64,000 bases of DNA from Papaver somniferum (Eukaryota > Streptophyta > Magnoliopsida > Ranunculales > Papaveraceae), in the NCBI RefSeq assembly GCF_003573695.1, contig NC_039362.1, positions 181,121,977 through 181,185,976 of the forward strand. Direction: 5' to 3'. Within the stretch, counting starts at the first letter, position 1; each line of letters starts with the position of its first letter. Shown piece by piece: positions 33,523 to 44,725 of this stretch. The notes beneath the pieces were generated by a model. That model searched no databases. It worked only from the letters and a program-made list of their open reading frames with translations, and was not told where the DNA came from. Both the position numbers and the translations under genes were made by a program.

Positions 33523-35480
33523 TTGGTTATGTCTTATTCGACTTTAGATGATTTGAAGTTTGCCATCTGTAATACGTGGAGCTGGTTGACTCCATCGATT
33601 ATTGTTGTTAACTATGTCCAGAATGAAGTGATAGTTCTTATTCTTGCCGACGTATCGCTCCAAAGTCTTTCTGCATTGCATTGTGCAAAGAAATCCACTT
33701 TCTTTGATTTGCAGTTGGATGTTATTTCAGCTGGAAGATCTAGTTCTTCCATGCATATGGATTTTGACAAGAATGCAAACTTAGTTGTGAGTGAAAAAAA
33801 CAGTTATTTGAAAGATTGTAAAGAGGTTCCAAATGTGTTTTTTTCAGATGGTTGGGAGGACGTCTTTGAGGATACAAAACATGTATTTTATGGTGGTGAT
33901 GTTGTACGTATATCTTGCCGAAAATACTGTTTGAGAACTGGGTATAAGGTAGATAAGTTGAAGAATGACCTTGAGAGATTCACCGCTGTATGAAGCGAAA
34001 AAGGTTGTTCATGGAGGATCCATGAAATTTTCATTGGTAGTTCTATTGATGTTCTTAAGATAAAGGAATATGTGGAGAGGCACACCTGTGGTGGTGGTTA
34101 TATGTTGAAGAATCCATCTGTTTCGAGAAAGCTTATGAATAATTTAATTCATGAGCATGTCAGGCACAACCCTCTCATAAAGCCAACAGAGATTGTGATT
34201 ATGTTAAAGTTGGGGGAGGGATCAACATCAAGTATCACCACGCATATCATGCACTTGAGTTGTCGCATCAACATATTTTTGGTGATGTTGTCAAGTCGTA
34301 CACTGATCTTGCATGGTAGGTGAATGCAGTTAGCGAAACAAACCCCGGGTCATATATTGATTTCGACTACAACGATGCAACACAAAGATTTAATAGACTT
34401 TTTATTTTCTTTGAAGCTTGTAGAAAGGGTTATAGATTCTGTCGTCCGATGATATTCTGTGATTGTACATTTCTTATTGGGACTGTTAGAGGAGCTCTCA
34501 TGGCGGCAACATGTCTTAATGATAATCAAGGTAACTGGTTTTTTTTGTTTTTTCATATGGTTTGTTTTTTTTATATGGCGACAACACGTCTTAGTATGTG
34601 CTGTCTATTTCTGTAACAATACAAGGACATATAACTAGTATAACTGGTACCGTCTATGCTTAAAAAAACAAACAAAAAAATAGTAGAATTAAACAAGGAC
34701 TACATGTTGATATGTAGTGTCTGGTAGTTAAATTACTCATTTACTACAATATTGACAACGAGTATACTACTGACCTTACTGAGTATGAGATAAACCACTG
34801 CATGTCAATATGTTGTGTCAGCTTTTCACATACTCAAGCGGTTGGTTATTATTTTCCTTTTAACAGAAAAAAGACTACATATCAACATGTTGATATGTAC
34901 TGGTTGTTTTTATTTTAGTAGTTAATTCACACAACAGATAATTCCTATTGCAGTTTTTTATCTTCACGCATATGCATTAGTTTCTGTAGAAAATAATGAC
35001 AATTGGGAATGGTTTTTCAAGAATCTGAAGGAATCTTTGGATGATGATCTCCCTATCACTTTTATGACTTACCGAGGTGAAGGGTTGGTTAAATATATTG
35101 GTTAAATATATTCCCAAAGTGTTCCCTAATTTTCATCATAGCTATTGCTACTTCCACTTGGGCTAAAACTTACCTATCGCAAAGTCTGACGAACAGTATA
35201 AAGAAGTGTCCGATTCTTTCCAAAAGGAAGCATATGCGCTTTCTCCTGCAAGATACGACGAAGCTCTCCAAGAAATGGTTAATTTGGGAAGGCCTTGGGT
35301 TGATGACTACTACCACAACATTCCAAGGGAAAAGTAGTCCAGTGCGTTCTTCAAGGGGTACGAGAAAATTCGATCATCCGAAAATAAACAACTGAATAAC
35401 GAGCTTCAATGTGGTTTGCGTCAAACTTCACCAAAGTGCCTCACAGCATCAGAGATGAAGTATTAATTTGGCGGCCTATT
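33523..35480 (+). pseudogene. Mutator-like (MULE) transposase gene, decayed
   Basis: The first part ends with the MuDR DNA-binding region: YCLRTGYKVDKLKNDLERF, GCSWRIHEIF, VERHTCGG, RKLMNNLIHEHVRHNP. A TGA at 33991 replaces a Cys-type codon of the zinc-binding motif, and a frameshift follows near 34200. The transposase core follows: FEACRKGYRFCRPMIFCDCTF (first catalytic Asp) and GALMAATCLNDNQ. A GT-AG intron lies at about 34531-34952. The next exon has HAYALVSVENNDNWEWFFKNLK and the block before the second catalytic position, then VFPNFHHSYCYFHLG, interrupted by stops. It is dead. Terminal inverted repeats were not found. Confidence 0.8.
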
Positions 35481-36307
35481 TAGTGCAACCACTTATTAAT
35501 TCATAGCCAGGGCTTGTCACAGATTGTAAACAAAGGTTCTCTTTGGTGTTTGCCAGACACTTGAGTCCACCAGGAGTTTGGAAATGAGTGGACGAACAAG
35601 AAAGAAGCATTTTCATTTCTCATGCTATTCAATCAGGTGGTGGTGTTATGGAAGGAATAACTCACCAACTGAATTCAAAACTTTCTCCCGGTATCAGTGA
35701 CGTCAATTCTTGTGTCAAGAGAAGAGAAAGAATTGAAGCAGATGGAGTTCAGTTGTGTTGGCGAGAACAGGCGGTAGTGGATTGAATTGCTGGTGGTGTT
35801 GGCCAGAACAATTGATCTACAATTGAAGTACTTGCAGTGATGGATTTATGCATTATGCTCTCAAGATGGAGTTGATTGATCTTGTGGCAGTGGTGATTTC
35901 TCTTTATCTTAAATGTATGTGCGCTGATTGTGCGAATTATTTGGTCCAAAAGAAAGTCTCGAAAAATCAGAGGAGGAAATTATGCTTACGACCATGAGTT
36001 CAGTGGTATTATCCAACGGCGAAGAGGTGCATGGGTTGTTGGTTCGTCTCAAATGGGTATGAAGTGTTTGAGAAATTGTAGCAGCAGGAATCATGAATGG
36101 AGATGGAGATTTTACTGAAGCAACTCTCTGCAAACTGGTGATTATCTACCATAGTTTCCTGAGTTGAGAAGAGTTGGTTGTTTGATCGAATGAGGGACTG
36201 CAGTTGGTGGAGAAAGGTATTAGACATATGAGTTATGTATGGGGGATGTAATTCAAGCTCAAATATATGCCATCCAGTGAGGCAACATCAGAGACAAAAC
36301 TATAGAC
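35481..36307. other. Unassigned stretch
   Basis: No domain recognised. Short open frames have no family resemblance. It includes GTGGTGTTGG-like repeats near 35640 and 35790. It may be the rest of the MULE or an older repeat. Confidence 0.4.
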
Positions 36308-36552
36308 TGTAGGTTAACTAGAATAGAATATAGAAGGGATTGAACGTGTGGACAGAAGAGACTGAATCGTATTTTATTAATTGAATTGTACAAGTTTTAC
36401 AGACGCTGGACAAAGTATTTATATACACAGATTTCCTTGAACAGTAAGGAAAGTCTGTTTCCTAACTTCAACTTGAATTCCTAAAATACAGCTTTCTTGA
36501 GAAAGAGGATACCGTGTGTTATTTTACACACATATCATATGTTGATTTAACA
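36308..36552 (-). repeat. 3' LTR of a minus-strand Ty1/copia element
   Basis: On the minus strand a polypurine tract (GTGGGAGGG) is followed by TGTTAAATCAACATATG, the LTR start. A TATAAATAC-type box lies near 36414-36422. The far boundary is uncertain. I place it at TGTAGG on the + strand (36308), giving the ACA ending. Confidence 0.55.
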
Positions 36553-37120
36553 CCCTCCCACAAGCGTAACGGGTTATCCTGAACCGTTAGCTTGAACCTT
36601 AAAAGAGAAAACCGATCTTTAGAGAGTGGTTTAGTAAAAATATCCGCAATTTGATCTTTAGAGGATATAAAACAGACATCAAGAAGCTTGGAAGCTACTT
36701 GATCACGAACAAAATGATAATCAATTTCTATATGCTTCGTCCGAGCATGAAATATAGGATTAATTGTGAGATAAGTTACACCAAGATTGTCACACCATAA
36801 TACTGGAGGAGAGCGTGTAGAGATATGAAGCTCGGAAATAAGTGACTGAATCCACATAATTTCGGCAGTAGCAATGGCAAGTCCCCTATACTCAGCTTCA
36901 GTACTAGAACGAGAAATTGTTTTCTGTTTACGAGCACTCCATGAGATAATGTTACCACCTAAATAGACACAATATCCACTTGTAGAACGACGATCATCAA
37001 GAGAACCAGCCCAATCAGAATCAGTATATGCACTGAAAGATAGTTGTAAAGAAGGAGATGGCCGAAGAAGTATACCAAACGTACTTGTATGCTTGAGATA
37101 ACGAAGAATACTCTTAACTA
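36519..37120 (-). pseudogene. Copia RNase H domain
   Basis: The C-terminal piece (36519-36857) shows MWIQSLISEL, VLWCDNLGVTYL and NPIFHARTKHIEIDYHFVRD, then an ending with IADIFTKPL, all typical of copia RNase H. Upstream pieces (to about 37120) carry the YCVYLGGNIISW-type block in other frames. A frameshift near 36860 separates them. Confidence 0.8.
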
Positions 37121-37121
37121 A

Positions 37122-38274
37122 TCACCAGTGAAACTCTGTAGGAGCATGCATAAATTGATAAACTTTATTGACAGCAAACGCAAGGTCTGGACGAGTAAAC
37201 GTTAAATATTCCAAAGCTCCAACAATGCTAAGATATCCAGTAGCATCAGTTAATAAAGTACTACGATCAGAAGAAATATCACCAGAGGTACTCAGTGGAG
37301 TAGTAATTGGTTTTACTCCAACCATTTTAGCTCGAATGAGAAGATCATGAGCATAACGTTGTTGAGAAAGAAATAACCCCGAAGAAGTACGAATTGCCTC
37401 AATTCCAAGAAAATAAGACAACTGACCAAGATCTTTAATTGCAAATTGTTGTTGTAAACGAGTGAGAATAGAGGAAATACTTGTAGTACTGGAACCAGTG
37501 ACAATAATATCATCCACATAGACCAACAAATAGATAACACCATGAGTCCCATTGTAAATAAACAAGGAAGAATCACACTTGGAAGTAACAAACCCAATTT
37601 GCAACAAAAAATTGCTAAGTATGTGATGCCATGCACGAGGAGCTTGTTTAAGTCCATAAATAGAACGATGTAACTTGCAAACATGTGTAGGAAAACGAGA
37701 GTCAACATAACCTTGAGGTTGTTTCATGTACACCTCTTATTGAAGTTCTCCATGAAAGAAAGCACTGCACGTCAAGTTGATGAATAGGCCAATTGGAAGA
37801 CAAGGCCAATGTAAGAATAATACGTATAGTACACGGTTTGACAACCGGGCTAAACGTCTCAGAATAATCAATCCCCTCTTGTTGATTGTAACCTTTTGAA
37901 ACTAGGCGAGATTTGCGACGTGTAATCGTACCATCATGATTACGTTTGATTCGAAAAGCCCATTTACATCCAATAACATTCATAGAAGGATCATATGGAA
38001 CATAAGACCATGTATCATTTCGAAGCAATGCATTGATCTCGTCGTCAAATGATGCACGCCACTGTGGATCTTTAAGAGCTTGAGAAATGCAAGTAGGTTC
38101 AAGAGTTGAATCACATATGAGAGCATATTTTGAATTTGGCTTCAAAATACCATCTTTAGCTCTTGTGACCATTGGGTGCGCTGTCAGAACAGGAACTGAC
38201 GTTGGTGTAATTGTTGATGTTGGAACTGAACCATGTAGCTGATCATTAACAGAACTAAGTGCAGGTGCTGGCAT
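37122..38274 (-). pseudogene. Copia reverse transcriptase (one frameshift)
   Basis: The N-terminal piece (37702-38274) has the W..A...E..AL..N.TW block, CKWAFRIKRNHDGT, RLVSKGYNQQEGIDY and TFSPVVK. The second piece (37122-37733) has MKQPQGYVD, CKLHRSIYGLKQAPRAW, the catalytic YVDDIIVTG, LGQLSYFLGIE and RPDLAFAVN. A small deletion after LDVQ, at the position of the usual NAFLHG block near 37745-37760, shifts the frame. The rest is well preserved, so the element died fairly recently. Confidence 0.85.
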
Positions 38275-38524
38275 CCCATCATTAATAACGTCAAGTGACG
38301 TCTGATCATTAGTGGCAGGTGGCGGCTCATCATTAAGAACAGATGTTGTCGGTTGTAATTGATGACTTGCAAAGATAGGTGGAGGTTAGTACACGTGTTT
38401 GAACTGTCGGCTCATCATTGAGAACATATGTTGTTGGCTGCTGTAGACTCTGACAAAGTACAGGTGTTGTCGGCTGATGTGGCGGCTGTTGTGGATTCTG
38501 ACAGAGTACAGATGCTTTCGGCTG

Positions 38525-39244
38525 CTATGGATGCTGACGAAGTACAGAAGAAACAAGATACCGAGAAGAAGAAACTAGACTTGAAGAAGTTGATGATGTT
38601 ACCTGTGAAGAAGTCGACGCCGGCGAAGGTGATGCGGATGCAAAGGGAAAGGTAGTCTCATCAAAAACAACATGACGACTGACATATATTTGACCCGTAG
38701 GAACATGAAGACACTTATAACCTTTATGAGATGGACTATAGCCAATAAAAACACAAGGAGAAGACAAAGCATCCATTTTATGAGAGCGATATGGACGCAA
38801 GTGAGGATAGCATAGACAACCAAATACACGGAGAGAAGTGTAATCAGGTGGGAGACCAAAAAGAGCTTCATATGGAGAAGAATTATTAACGGAAGTCGAA
38901 GGGACACGATTCATCAAATAACAAGTAGCGTAAAACGAATCATACCAATATGAGGACGGAACGGAAGCCATATTTAGGATAGTAAGATCAATTTCACGAA
39001 TATGACGATGACGACGTTCAACAAAACCATTTTGTTCAGAAGTATGTGGGCATGAAAAACGATGAAAAATCCCAAGTTCTTGGAGATGCGGGGTGAGTTT
39101 GCGATACTCAGCAGCATTATCAGATTGAAAGATTTTAATCTTTCGATTAAAAAGATTTTCAACATGCTTTTGGAAAAAAAAGAATATAGAGAAAACTTCA
39201 GATTTTTGAGACATAGGAAACATCCAAGTAAAACGACTATACAC
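38525..39244 (-). pseudogene. Copia integrase core
   Basis: Contains YSRFTWMFPM near the start, the IKIFQSDNAAEY block (catalytic Asp), FSCPHTSEQNGFVERRHRHI (catalytic Glu) and the RVFGCLCYPHLRPY, FIGYSPSHKGYKCL blocks of the copia integrase C-terminal part. The first catalytic Asp lies upstream of the open frame, beyond a short frameshifted stretch near 39245-39320. Confidence 0.85.
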
Positions 39245-39321
39245 ATGAATAAAGATAACATGATATTTGTATTTTTTTCATTAGATAAAATATGAGAGGG
39301 TCCCCATACATCGGAGATAAT

Positions 39322-39510
39322 TCAATATAATGGATTTAAATAAACAGTTGTACTGGATTTAAAAGGTAACTTGTGACTCCTATGCTCATGACAAAAAGAA
39401 CAAAAACTAAAGGTTTGGTTTGAAATTGGAAGAGAAAACTGAGAAATAACTTTGCAAACTGTATGCAGCATTGGATGACCCATTCTAGCATGCCAGGATT
39501 GTAAACTGCA
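39322..39510 (-). pseudogene. Copia GAG-pre-integrase zinc-binding domain (truncated)
   Basis: SWHARMGHPMLHTV followed by CSFCHEHRSHKLPF gives the HHCC pattern of the copia integrase N-terminus. It stops at the junction with the chromovirus fragment. Confidence 0.8.
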
Positions 39511-41342
39511 CGGTGTTGTTATCTTCACTAAGCTTGATTTACGTTCTGGCTACTATCAAATACTTTTATATGGACCTGATATTCCTAAAACGACATTTCG
39601 AACTCATGATGGTCACTATGAGTTTCTTGTCATGCCTTTTGGGCTCTCTAATGCGCCAGCTACATTCCAAAGCTTAATGAATCATATATTCAGACTATAT
39701 TTGAGGAAGTTTGTGCTCGTTTTTTTTTTTGATGATATATTAATCTATAGCTCCAATATGCAAGATCACATTAAACACTTATCTTTGGTGTTTGAACTAC
39801 TTCGTAAGCATCATCTATTTGTTAAAGAATCAAAGTGCACTTTTGCACAACCATCAGTGGGATACCTTGGCCATGTCATCTCCTCTGAAGGAGTTGCAGT
39901 TGAGCAAGATAAGATTGACAGTGTACTCTCTTGGACACTACCTACTACAGTTAAAAGTCTAAGAGGATTTCTTGGACTGGCATGGTATTACAGAAAATTT
40001 GTAAAGGATTTTTGTAAGATATGTGCACCTTTAACACAGCTGTTGAAAAAGGATGCATTCTTATGGACTGAGGAAGCTACTTCTTCTTTTCGATCATTGC
40101 AACATGCATTAACAACTACACCTGTTTTGATACTTCCTGACTTTACAAAAGAATTTTATCTAGAATGTGATGCATCAGGAACTGGTTTGGGAGCTGTTTT
40201 AATGCAAACTGGTCGACCAATTGCTTATTATAGCAAAGCATTGGCAGGTAAGAATCTTAATCTCTCTATTTATGACAAGGAGATGCTTGCAATTGTGTCT
40301 GCAGTCCAAAAGTGGAGACCATATTTATTGGGAAGGCATTTTAAAAATTACAATGATCATCATATTTTGAAGTACTTTTTGGACCAGCGTATATCCTCAA
40401 TTGAGCAGCAGAAATGGGTTTCTAAACTTCTTGGATATGATTATGAAATAATTTTTCGTAAAGGGAAAGAAAATATTGCAGTTGATGCCCTTTCTCGAAA
40501 TCCTAGTTTAGCATTCAATGCTATGACTTCTCCAGTATTTACAGGGGTTGCTGAAATCATTCAAGAGACTAATGGTGATCAAGAATTAGGAGCTTTAATT
40601 GAACAGTTACGGCACAATCCTTCATGTAAGCCAAATTATTCTTTTCCTAATGATGTCTTAAGATACTGTTAAAAAGATTAGTAATTTGAATCTACTGTTT
40701 CAGGTAGTCCAAGAGTTTGATCTAGAATCATCTAATCCTTAGGTTATATTCTAGATTGATCTTCCACAGGAGTTACAAAAGTCTTAATCTTTCTGTTAAT
40801 GGAATAATGAAGTGGGGTTTTAATACCTAGTCTTTTCAGTTCCTTTGTAAGTGCCTGTAAATTGGCTTGCTATTAGTGTTGTAATCAAGCAACAATTTCA
40901 ATAACAAAGATTAAAGTTGCTCCAAAACATACCTGCGTTCACTTCTGTTTTCTGCTGTGCCAACAGATACAAGGGACGCATTGTAGTCAAACCAACATCT
41001 GACTGGTGTGCTAAACTCTTACATGAGTTCCATTCTACTCCCTTAGACGGTCACTCTGGATTCCTTCGAACATACAAAAGAATTCAACATAATTTTTATT
41101 GGAGAGGATTAAAAAAGTCAGTTAAAGATTTTGTTTCTCACTGCGACGTTTGTCAGAGGAACAAAGCTGAAGACGTATCACCACCAGGATTGTTACAGCC
41201 TTTGCCTATTCCCACTGATATTTGGTTAGATGTGTCAATGGATTTTATTGATGGTTTTCCTGCTTCCAACCGTAAAACATCAATATTGGTGGTGATTGAT
41301 AGATTGTCAAAATATGCACATTTTATTGCTCAATTCCTCAAT
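39510..41342 (+). pseudogene. Ty3 chromovirus pol fragment (RT, RNase H, integrase N-part)
   Basis: Begins inside RT at FTKLDLRSGYYQI, then MPFGLSNAPATFQSLMN, the catalytic FFDDILIYS (preceded by an extra Phe from an expanded T run at 39720-39731), and FLGLAWYYRKFV. RNase H follows with YLECDASGTGLGAVL, YDKEMLAIV and a DALSR ending near 40497. After a solo LTR (40667-40965) the frame continues with YKGRIVV and the integrase zinc finger (HSGFLRTYKRI, CDVCQRNK) and the start of the core (DVSMDFIDGFP). It ends abruptly at about 41325. Apart from the solo LTR the frame is open, so the fragment is young. It has no LTRs, gag or chromodomain. Confidence 0.85.
40667..40965 (+). repeat. Solo LTR (299 bp) inside the chromovirus pol
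   Basis: Starts TGTTAAAAAG and ends GTGCCAACA, with TGTT/AACA inverted ends. It is flanked by a perfect GATAC duplication at 40662-40666 and 40966-40970. Deleting it with one duplication copy rejoins the pol frame without a shift. The strand is arbitrary. The short length suggests a Ty1/copia source. Confidence 0.9.
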
Positions 41343-41825
41343 TGAGAAGTAACAGCAACATGAAGACGTTGCAGTGCCATTGTAACCTGTGTGGGAATGT
41401 GCTCAAGTGGTCGAAAGGAGTGTTGCTGTCAGGTTTCCGTGAAGATACAGATGAGTTACGGAAGAAAATGGCTGCTGCCATTAACGAAGGAAGAAAAGCT
41501 GAAGTCCTTGAGCCAGCAATCTTGGGCTGAAGAACAGGTGATGTAGCCATTGGCTCATGGCTGTTCACTGCCGATTGATGTTGGCAGCCTGGGAAGATCC
41601 TGGTCACTGGTCAGGGTGTTAAGGATGAATGGACGGTGAATGAATCTGAACTTTAAAATCAGGCAGCTCGGTTTAGTCGTACTTCTAGGCCTCACTTATT
41701 TATATGAGACTCAGATGCAACCAGATGGACATTGGTCATGGCCTGAAATTAGAAGTCCGTGTGTGTGGGCTGGGCTTTGGGAAATATCTGCTCGGTCCCA
41801 TTTGAAGCATCGGCAACATTGATAT
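41343..41825. other. Unassigned stretch
   Basis: Moderately GC-rich, with short open frames on both strands and no recognised domain. It may be leftover non-coding retroelement sequence. Confidence 0.35.
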
Positions 41826-42239
41826 AGAACCATTTTTTAGGGACCATGGTCTTATTAGGCCAACCTCCCTATATTTATATGGGGTGTCCTAAAGTTAGGT
41901 ATATACACATTTATCCTTTATTTTAATTAAATTAAAATTTACTCAATAACTATATAAATCTAATCATATACATTTAATCTAAATGAATTTATTAATCAAT
42001 ATCAAAATTAAAAACAAAAACATGAGGGGAATCGAAATTTTTTAGTTTTGAAAAATAAAATTTATTCTCTTCTTCTCTCTTTCCTTAACGTTTCCTTAAC
42101 GTTCCTCGTTCGATTGAAAAACTCATCAATCTTTTTAATTCGTACTTTGATTGAGAAAATTGAGTAGAAATCATCAAAATATGGTTTAAATGGAAGTTAA
42201 AGTGGCATGTTCGCTTAGGAATAGTTTTAAAAAAACTAG

Positions 42240-42950
42240 TTTTGTAACCGAACATTCTGAAACAAAGCACACGAAGAACACTTCGGTTATCACGAATTTA
42301 ATTTTTCGTAACCAAACTCTGAGTTCGGTTGGTTCGCAAAAAATAGTTTTAACCGAACTCCTCATTGAAAACCAATATATTGTGTTTGGTTGGTCCCCCA
42401 AAATTCTAAAACTAGTTAGTAACCGAACTCTACCCATAATACAAAAAAAAAAAAACCAATGTAACCGAACTGTTTTATTTTTCCCACTATGTTGAGTTAT
42501 GATTTAACCGAACTTTGCATACTCTGTTCGTTTGGTTCGCAAAAATTTCTAAAACTATCTAGTAACCGAACTCTACCTATATTACAAAAAGAAAAAAAAA
42601 ATCCAATGTAACCGAACTGTGTTATTTTTCCTACTATGTTGAGTTTCAATTTAACCGAACTTGTCCCACTATGTTCGGTTTGTTCACAAAAAATCTTAAC
42701 AAAGCGAACTCTTCACTAATTGCATATATGTGGAGTTCGGTTAGATATGTTGTTGGGTTAAAGTTTGCGAACCAACCGAACATTACTCTGTAAATCCTAT
42801 AAACAAAGTTCGGTAACATGTCTGTTAACCGAACGACTAAAAACCTCCATTAAAGAGCGAGTTCGGTAACCTGCGTGTTTGGATAAAGTAACCGAACTAC
42901 ACTTTCAGATGAGTTCGGTAACCTGTTCTTCACATAAGGTAACCAAACAA
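42240..42950. repeat. AACCGAAC / GTTCGGTT motif array
   Basis: About 20 copies or near-copies of AACCGAAC and its complement, in both orientations, often preceded by GT (GTAACCGAACT). Part is tandem: a unit of about 143 bp starting ATTCTAAAACTAG at 42403 repeats at 42546, with partial units on both sides. Confidence 0.8.
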
Positions 42951-43030
42951 GCCCAAATCAACTCTAAAAATTTACAGTTTTTTGAAAATTTGGAGCAATT
43001 CAACCAACATTATCTAAGTTTGAAGCATAC

Positions 43031-43102
43031 CTGGGTACCCAAATACTCTTCCTCCGGTTGTGGTTGGTAAAATCCATCGTTTTTCATGTTTTCCTTCTTC
43101 AT
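43031..43102 (-). CDS. Small putative first exon, 24 codons
   Basis: The minus strand reads ATG through MKKENMKNDGFYQPQPEEEY and four more codons, then a CAG|GTATGC splice donor at 43030. It sits between the TIR element's right end and its motif array. Too short to assign a function. It is listed because an analogous exon plus donor sits at the same place in the satellite-bearing element (60853-61142). Confidence 0.35.
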
Positions 43103-43363
43103 CTTCTCTAACTTTACCCTCTCGATAATTCTACTTCTTAAAAAAAAATCTGATTTTTTAATCTCACTAATTATCATTAACTTAATCATTACACTAACTA
43201 TTATTAATACTAACTAATCATTACTCAAAATTAATCAGGAGGGTAATTTAGGTATTAATATAAATATTTAGATAAGGGGTGACCTAGATTTACTTTTAAT
43301 GTCTTACCCAAAATAAAATCATGGTCCCCCACAAAAAAGCCATGGTCCCTAAAAGATGGTTCT

Positions 43364-43605
43364 TTATATATTGGAATGAAGAAAGAACAGAAGAGGAAGG
43401 ACGGTCGCAGCTACAAAGCGATTCTAGCGAGAGTCGCAAGGGAAGAGGAAATGGGGGTTTGAAGTTTCATTTTCCGGTTCGATTAGCTTGTCATTTTTAT
43501 TTACATTTGTTTTCTGGTTTGATTAGATTGTCATTTTTATTTACATTTGTTAATGGCTTTATGAACCTGTAGGTTGATTTAGTTGGGTTCTTAAACAAGG
43601 GTTTT
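43364..43605. other. Unassigned stretch with a short tandem repeat
   Basis: Holds two tandem copies of a unit of about 39 bp (TTGTCATTTTTATTTACATT core) at 43490-43555. No gene recognised. Confidence 0.4.
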
Positions 43606-43617
43606 GCTCTGATACCA
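43606..43617 (-). other. Initiator-Met primer binding site
   Basis: The minus strand reads TGGTATCAGAGC, the classic complement of tRNA-iMet used by copia and TRIM elements, directly next to an LTR-like start (TGTTATAATATGG on the + strand). Confidence 0.7.
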
Positions 43618-43810
43618 TGTTATAATATGGGCATCCAACTCAAAACTAATTGCAATGAGTGGAGAGGCCTATAGAGTTATAAACCGCAGGATCTTAAATT
43701 TCCCAGACAATGTGGGACTAATAATCACAACAATTTGTTTCTGTGTCAATGTTTTACCTTCACAATGTGGGACTAATAATCACAACAATTTGTTTCTATG
43801 TCAATGTTTT
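43618..43810 (-). repeat. LTR or TRIM-like fragment
   Basis: Begins TGTTATAATATGG beside the primer site and contains the CAATGTGGGACT motif common in small plant LTRs. A 56-bp segment with that motif is tandemly duplicated (about 43698-43753 and 43754-43809). The far end is not defined. Confidence 0.5.
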
Positions 43811-44335
43811 ATCTTCTAACTATATTTTTCATGTTCTATGACATGTATAGTCCATAATTAGATTAGTGGAAGAACTCGTTGAACCTTTGCAATAATTGAA
43901 TATATGAATTTCATTTGACTATCATGTCATGTATATCTAGTACTTAAGAATTCTACATTACGGTGAGAACAAACTACCATTTTGATAATGATAACTCTAG
44001 TCGATGGTTCTTAACAAAATATATTTCATGTATTAATAGCTAGGTTTGCTATTTTACATGAGTAAATTAGAGATCTTTGTGATTGAATACGAACAATGTA
44101 CCTATAATGGATTCCCGGAACCTTAATACTTTCACATCCTCGGTTAAGTTTTTATTGTTTTTCTTCCATTGTTCCATAAACTTTTAAAATATTGAATTTG
44201 TTTAGTTATTTCTTGGTATTAATTAGTAGTAGTATTTCACACTCCTCGTCGGAACGAACCGCATTTTCTATCTATATTACAATTGAACTGTGCGCTTGCG
44301 GATATAACTAGATTTTATTTAATCATTAATTTTGG
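43811..44335. other. Intergenic stretch
   Basis: AT-rich. I see no gene or element. Confidence 0.4.
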
Positions 44336-44725
44336 TTATCTACATCATAGGTATGGCCAAACTTCTTCAAGCGTTGCCGAATCGATTAATAATTGAATTA
44401 ACCACGAGAAGAAGTTACCTGCTTATGCATTCCTTGACAAGATCAGGTTTGTATGAGTTTCCTTTGTCACAGTACAAGCTTATATATAGTGTTAAGATTT
44501 TAGTTTCTTTGTAACAGTACAAACATGTATGTTCTATTTTAAGCATGCTCCACTAATCTACGTATAATGTAGTATAACAGACTTGTTGTTTCCTTGCCGT
44601 GTAGGCTACGTATAATTGAGTTGATGTCAGAACATCGCGAAGAGAATGTGTTGATGAACCCAGAACTGTTAACCACTGTGTATCAATCCTTGCTTGAACT
44701 ACACATTCAAATTGGTCGTCCCTAA
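44336..44725 (+). pseudogene. Possible remnant of a split host gene (two exon-like pieces)
   Basis: After an acceptor-like CATCATAG (44349), about 95 bases look coding. One frame gives MAKLLQALPNRLIIELTTRR and another gives KKLPAYAFLDKIR, ending at a CAG|GTTTGT donor. A second piece after GTGTAG (44605) reads LRIIELMSEHREENVLMNPE followed by LLTTVYQSLLELHIQIGRP and a stop. The frame change in piece 1 suggests decay. I do not recognise the family. Confidence 0.3.

Larger units (their letters stand above)
36308..39510 (-). mobile_element. Ty1/copia retrotransposon, 5'-truncated
   Basis: Minus-strand order is GAG-pre-integrase zinc finger, integrase, reverse transcriptase, RNase H, polypurine tract, LTR, which is the copia order (integrase before RT). 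The gag, protease, primer site and 5' LTR are missing because the element stops at about 39505-39515, where a + strand chromovirus fragment begins. Confidence 0.85.
41826..43363 (-). mobile_element. 1.54-kb DNA transposon with 24-bp TIRs and AACCGAAC array
   Basis: The terminal repeats at 41826-41849 and 43340-43363 match at 23 of 24 positions (AGAACCAT.TTTTAGGGACC core). Immediately inside the right end a second GGGGACCAT lies 21 bases from the first AGGGACCA. The interior holds many AACCGAAC/GTTCGGTT motifs (42240-42950) and a small minus-strand exon (43031-43102). No transposase and no clear target duplication were found. Confidence 0.75.

Noticed and set aside
42240..42950. Interstitial telomere-like repeat
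   Set aside because: AACCGAAC is not the plant telomere unit (CCCTAAA), is in both orientations and is not contiguous.
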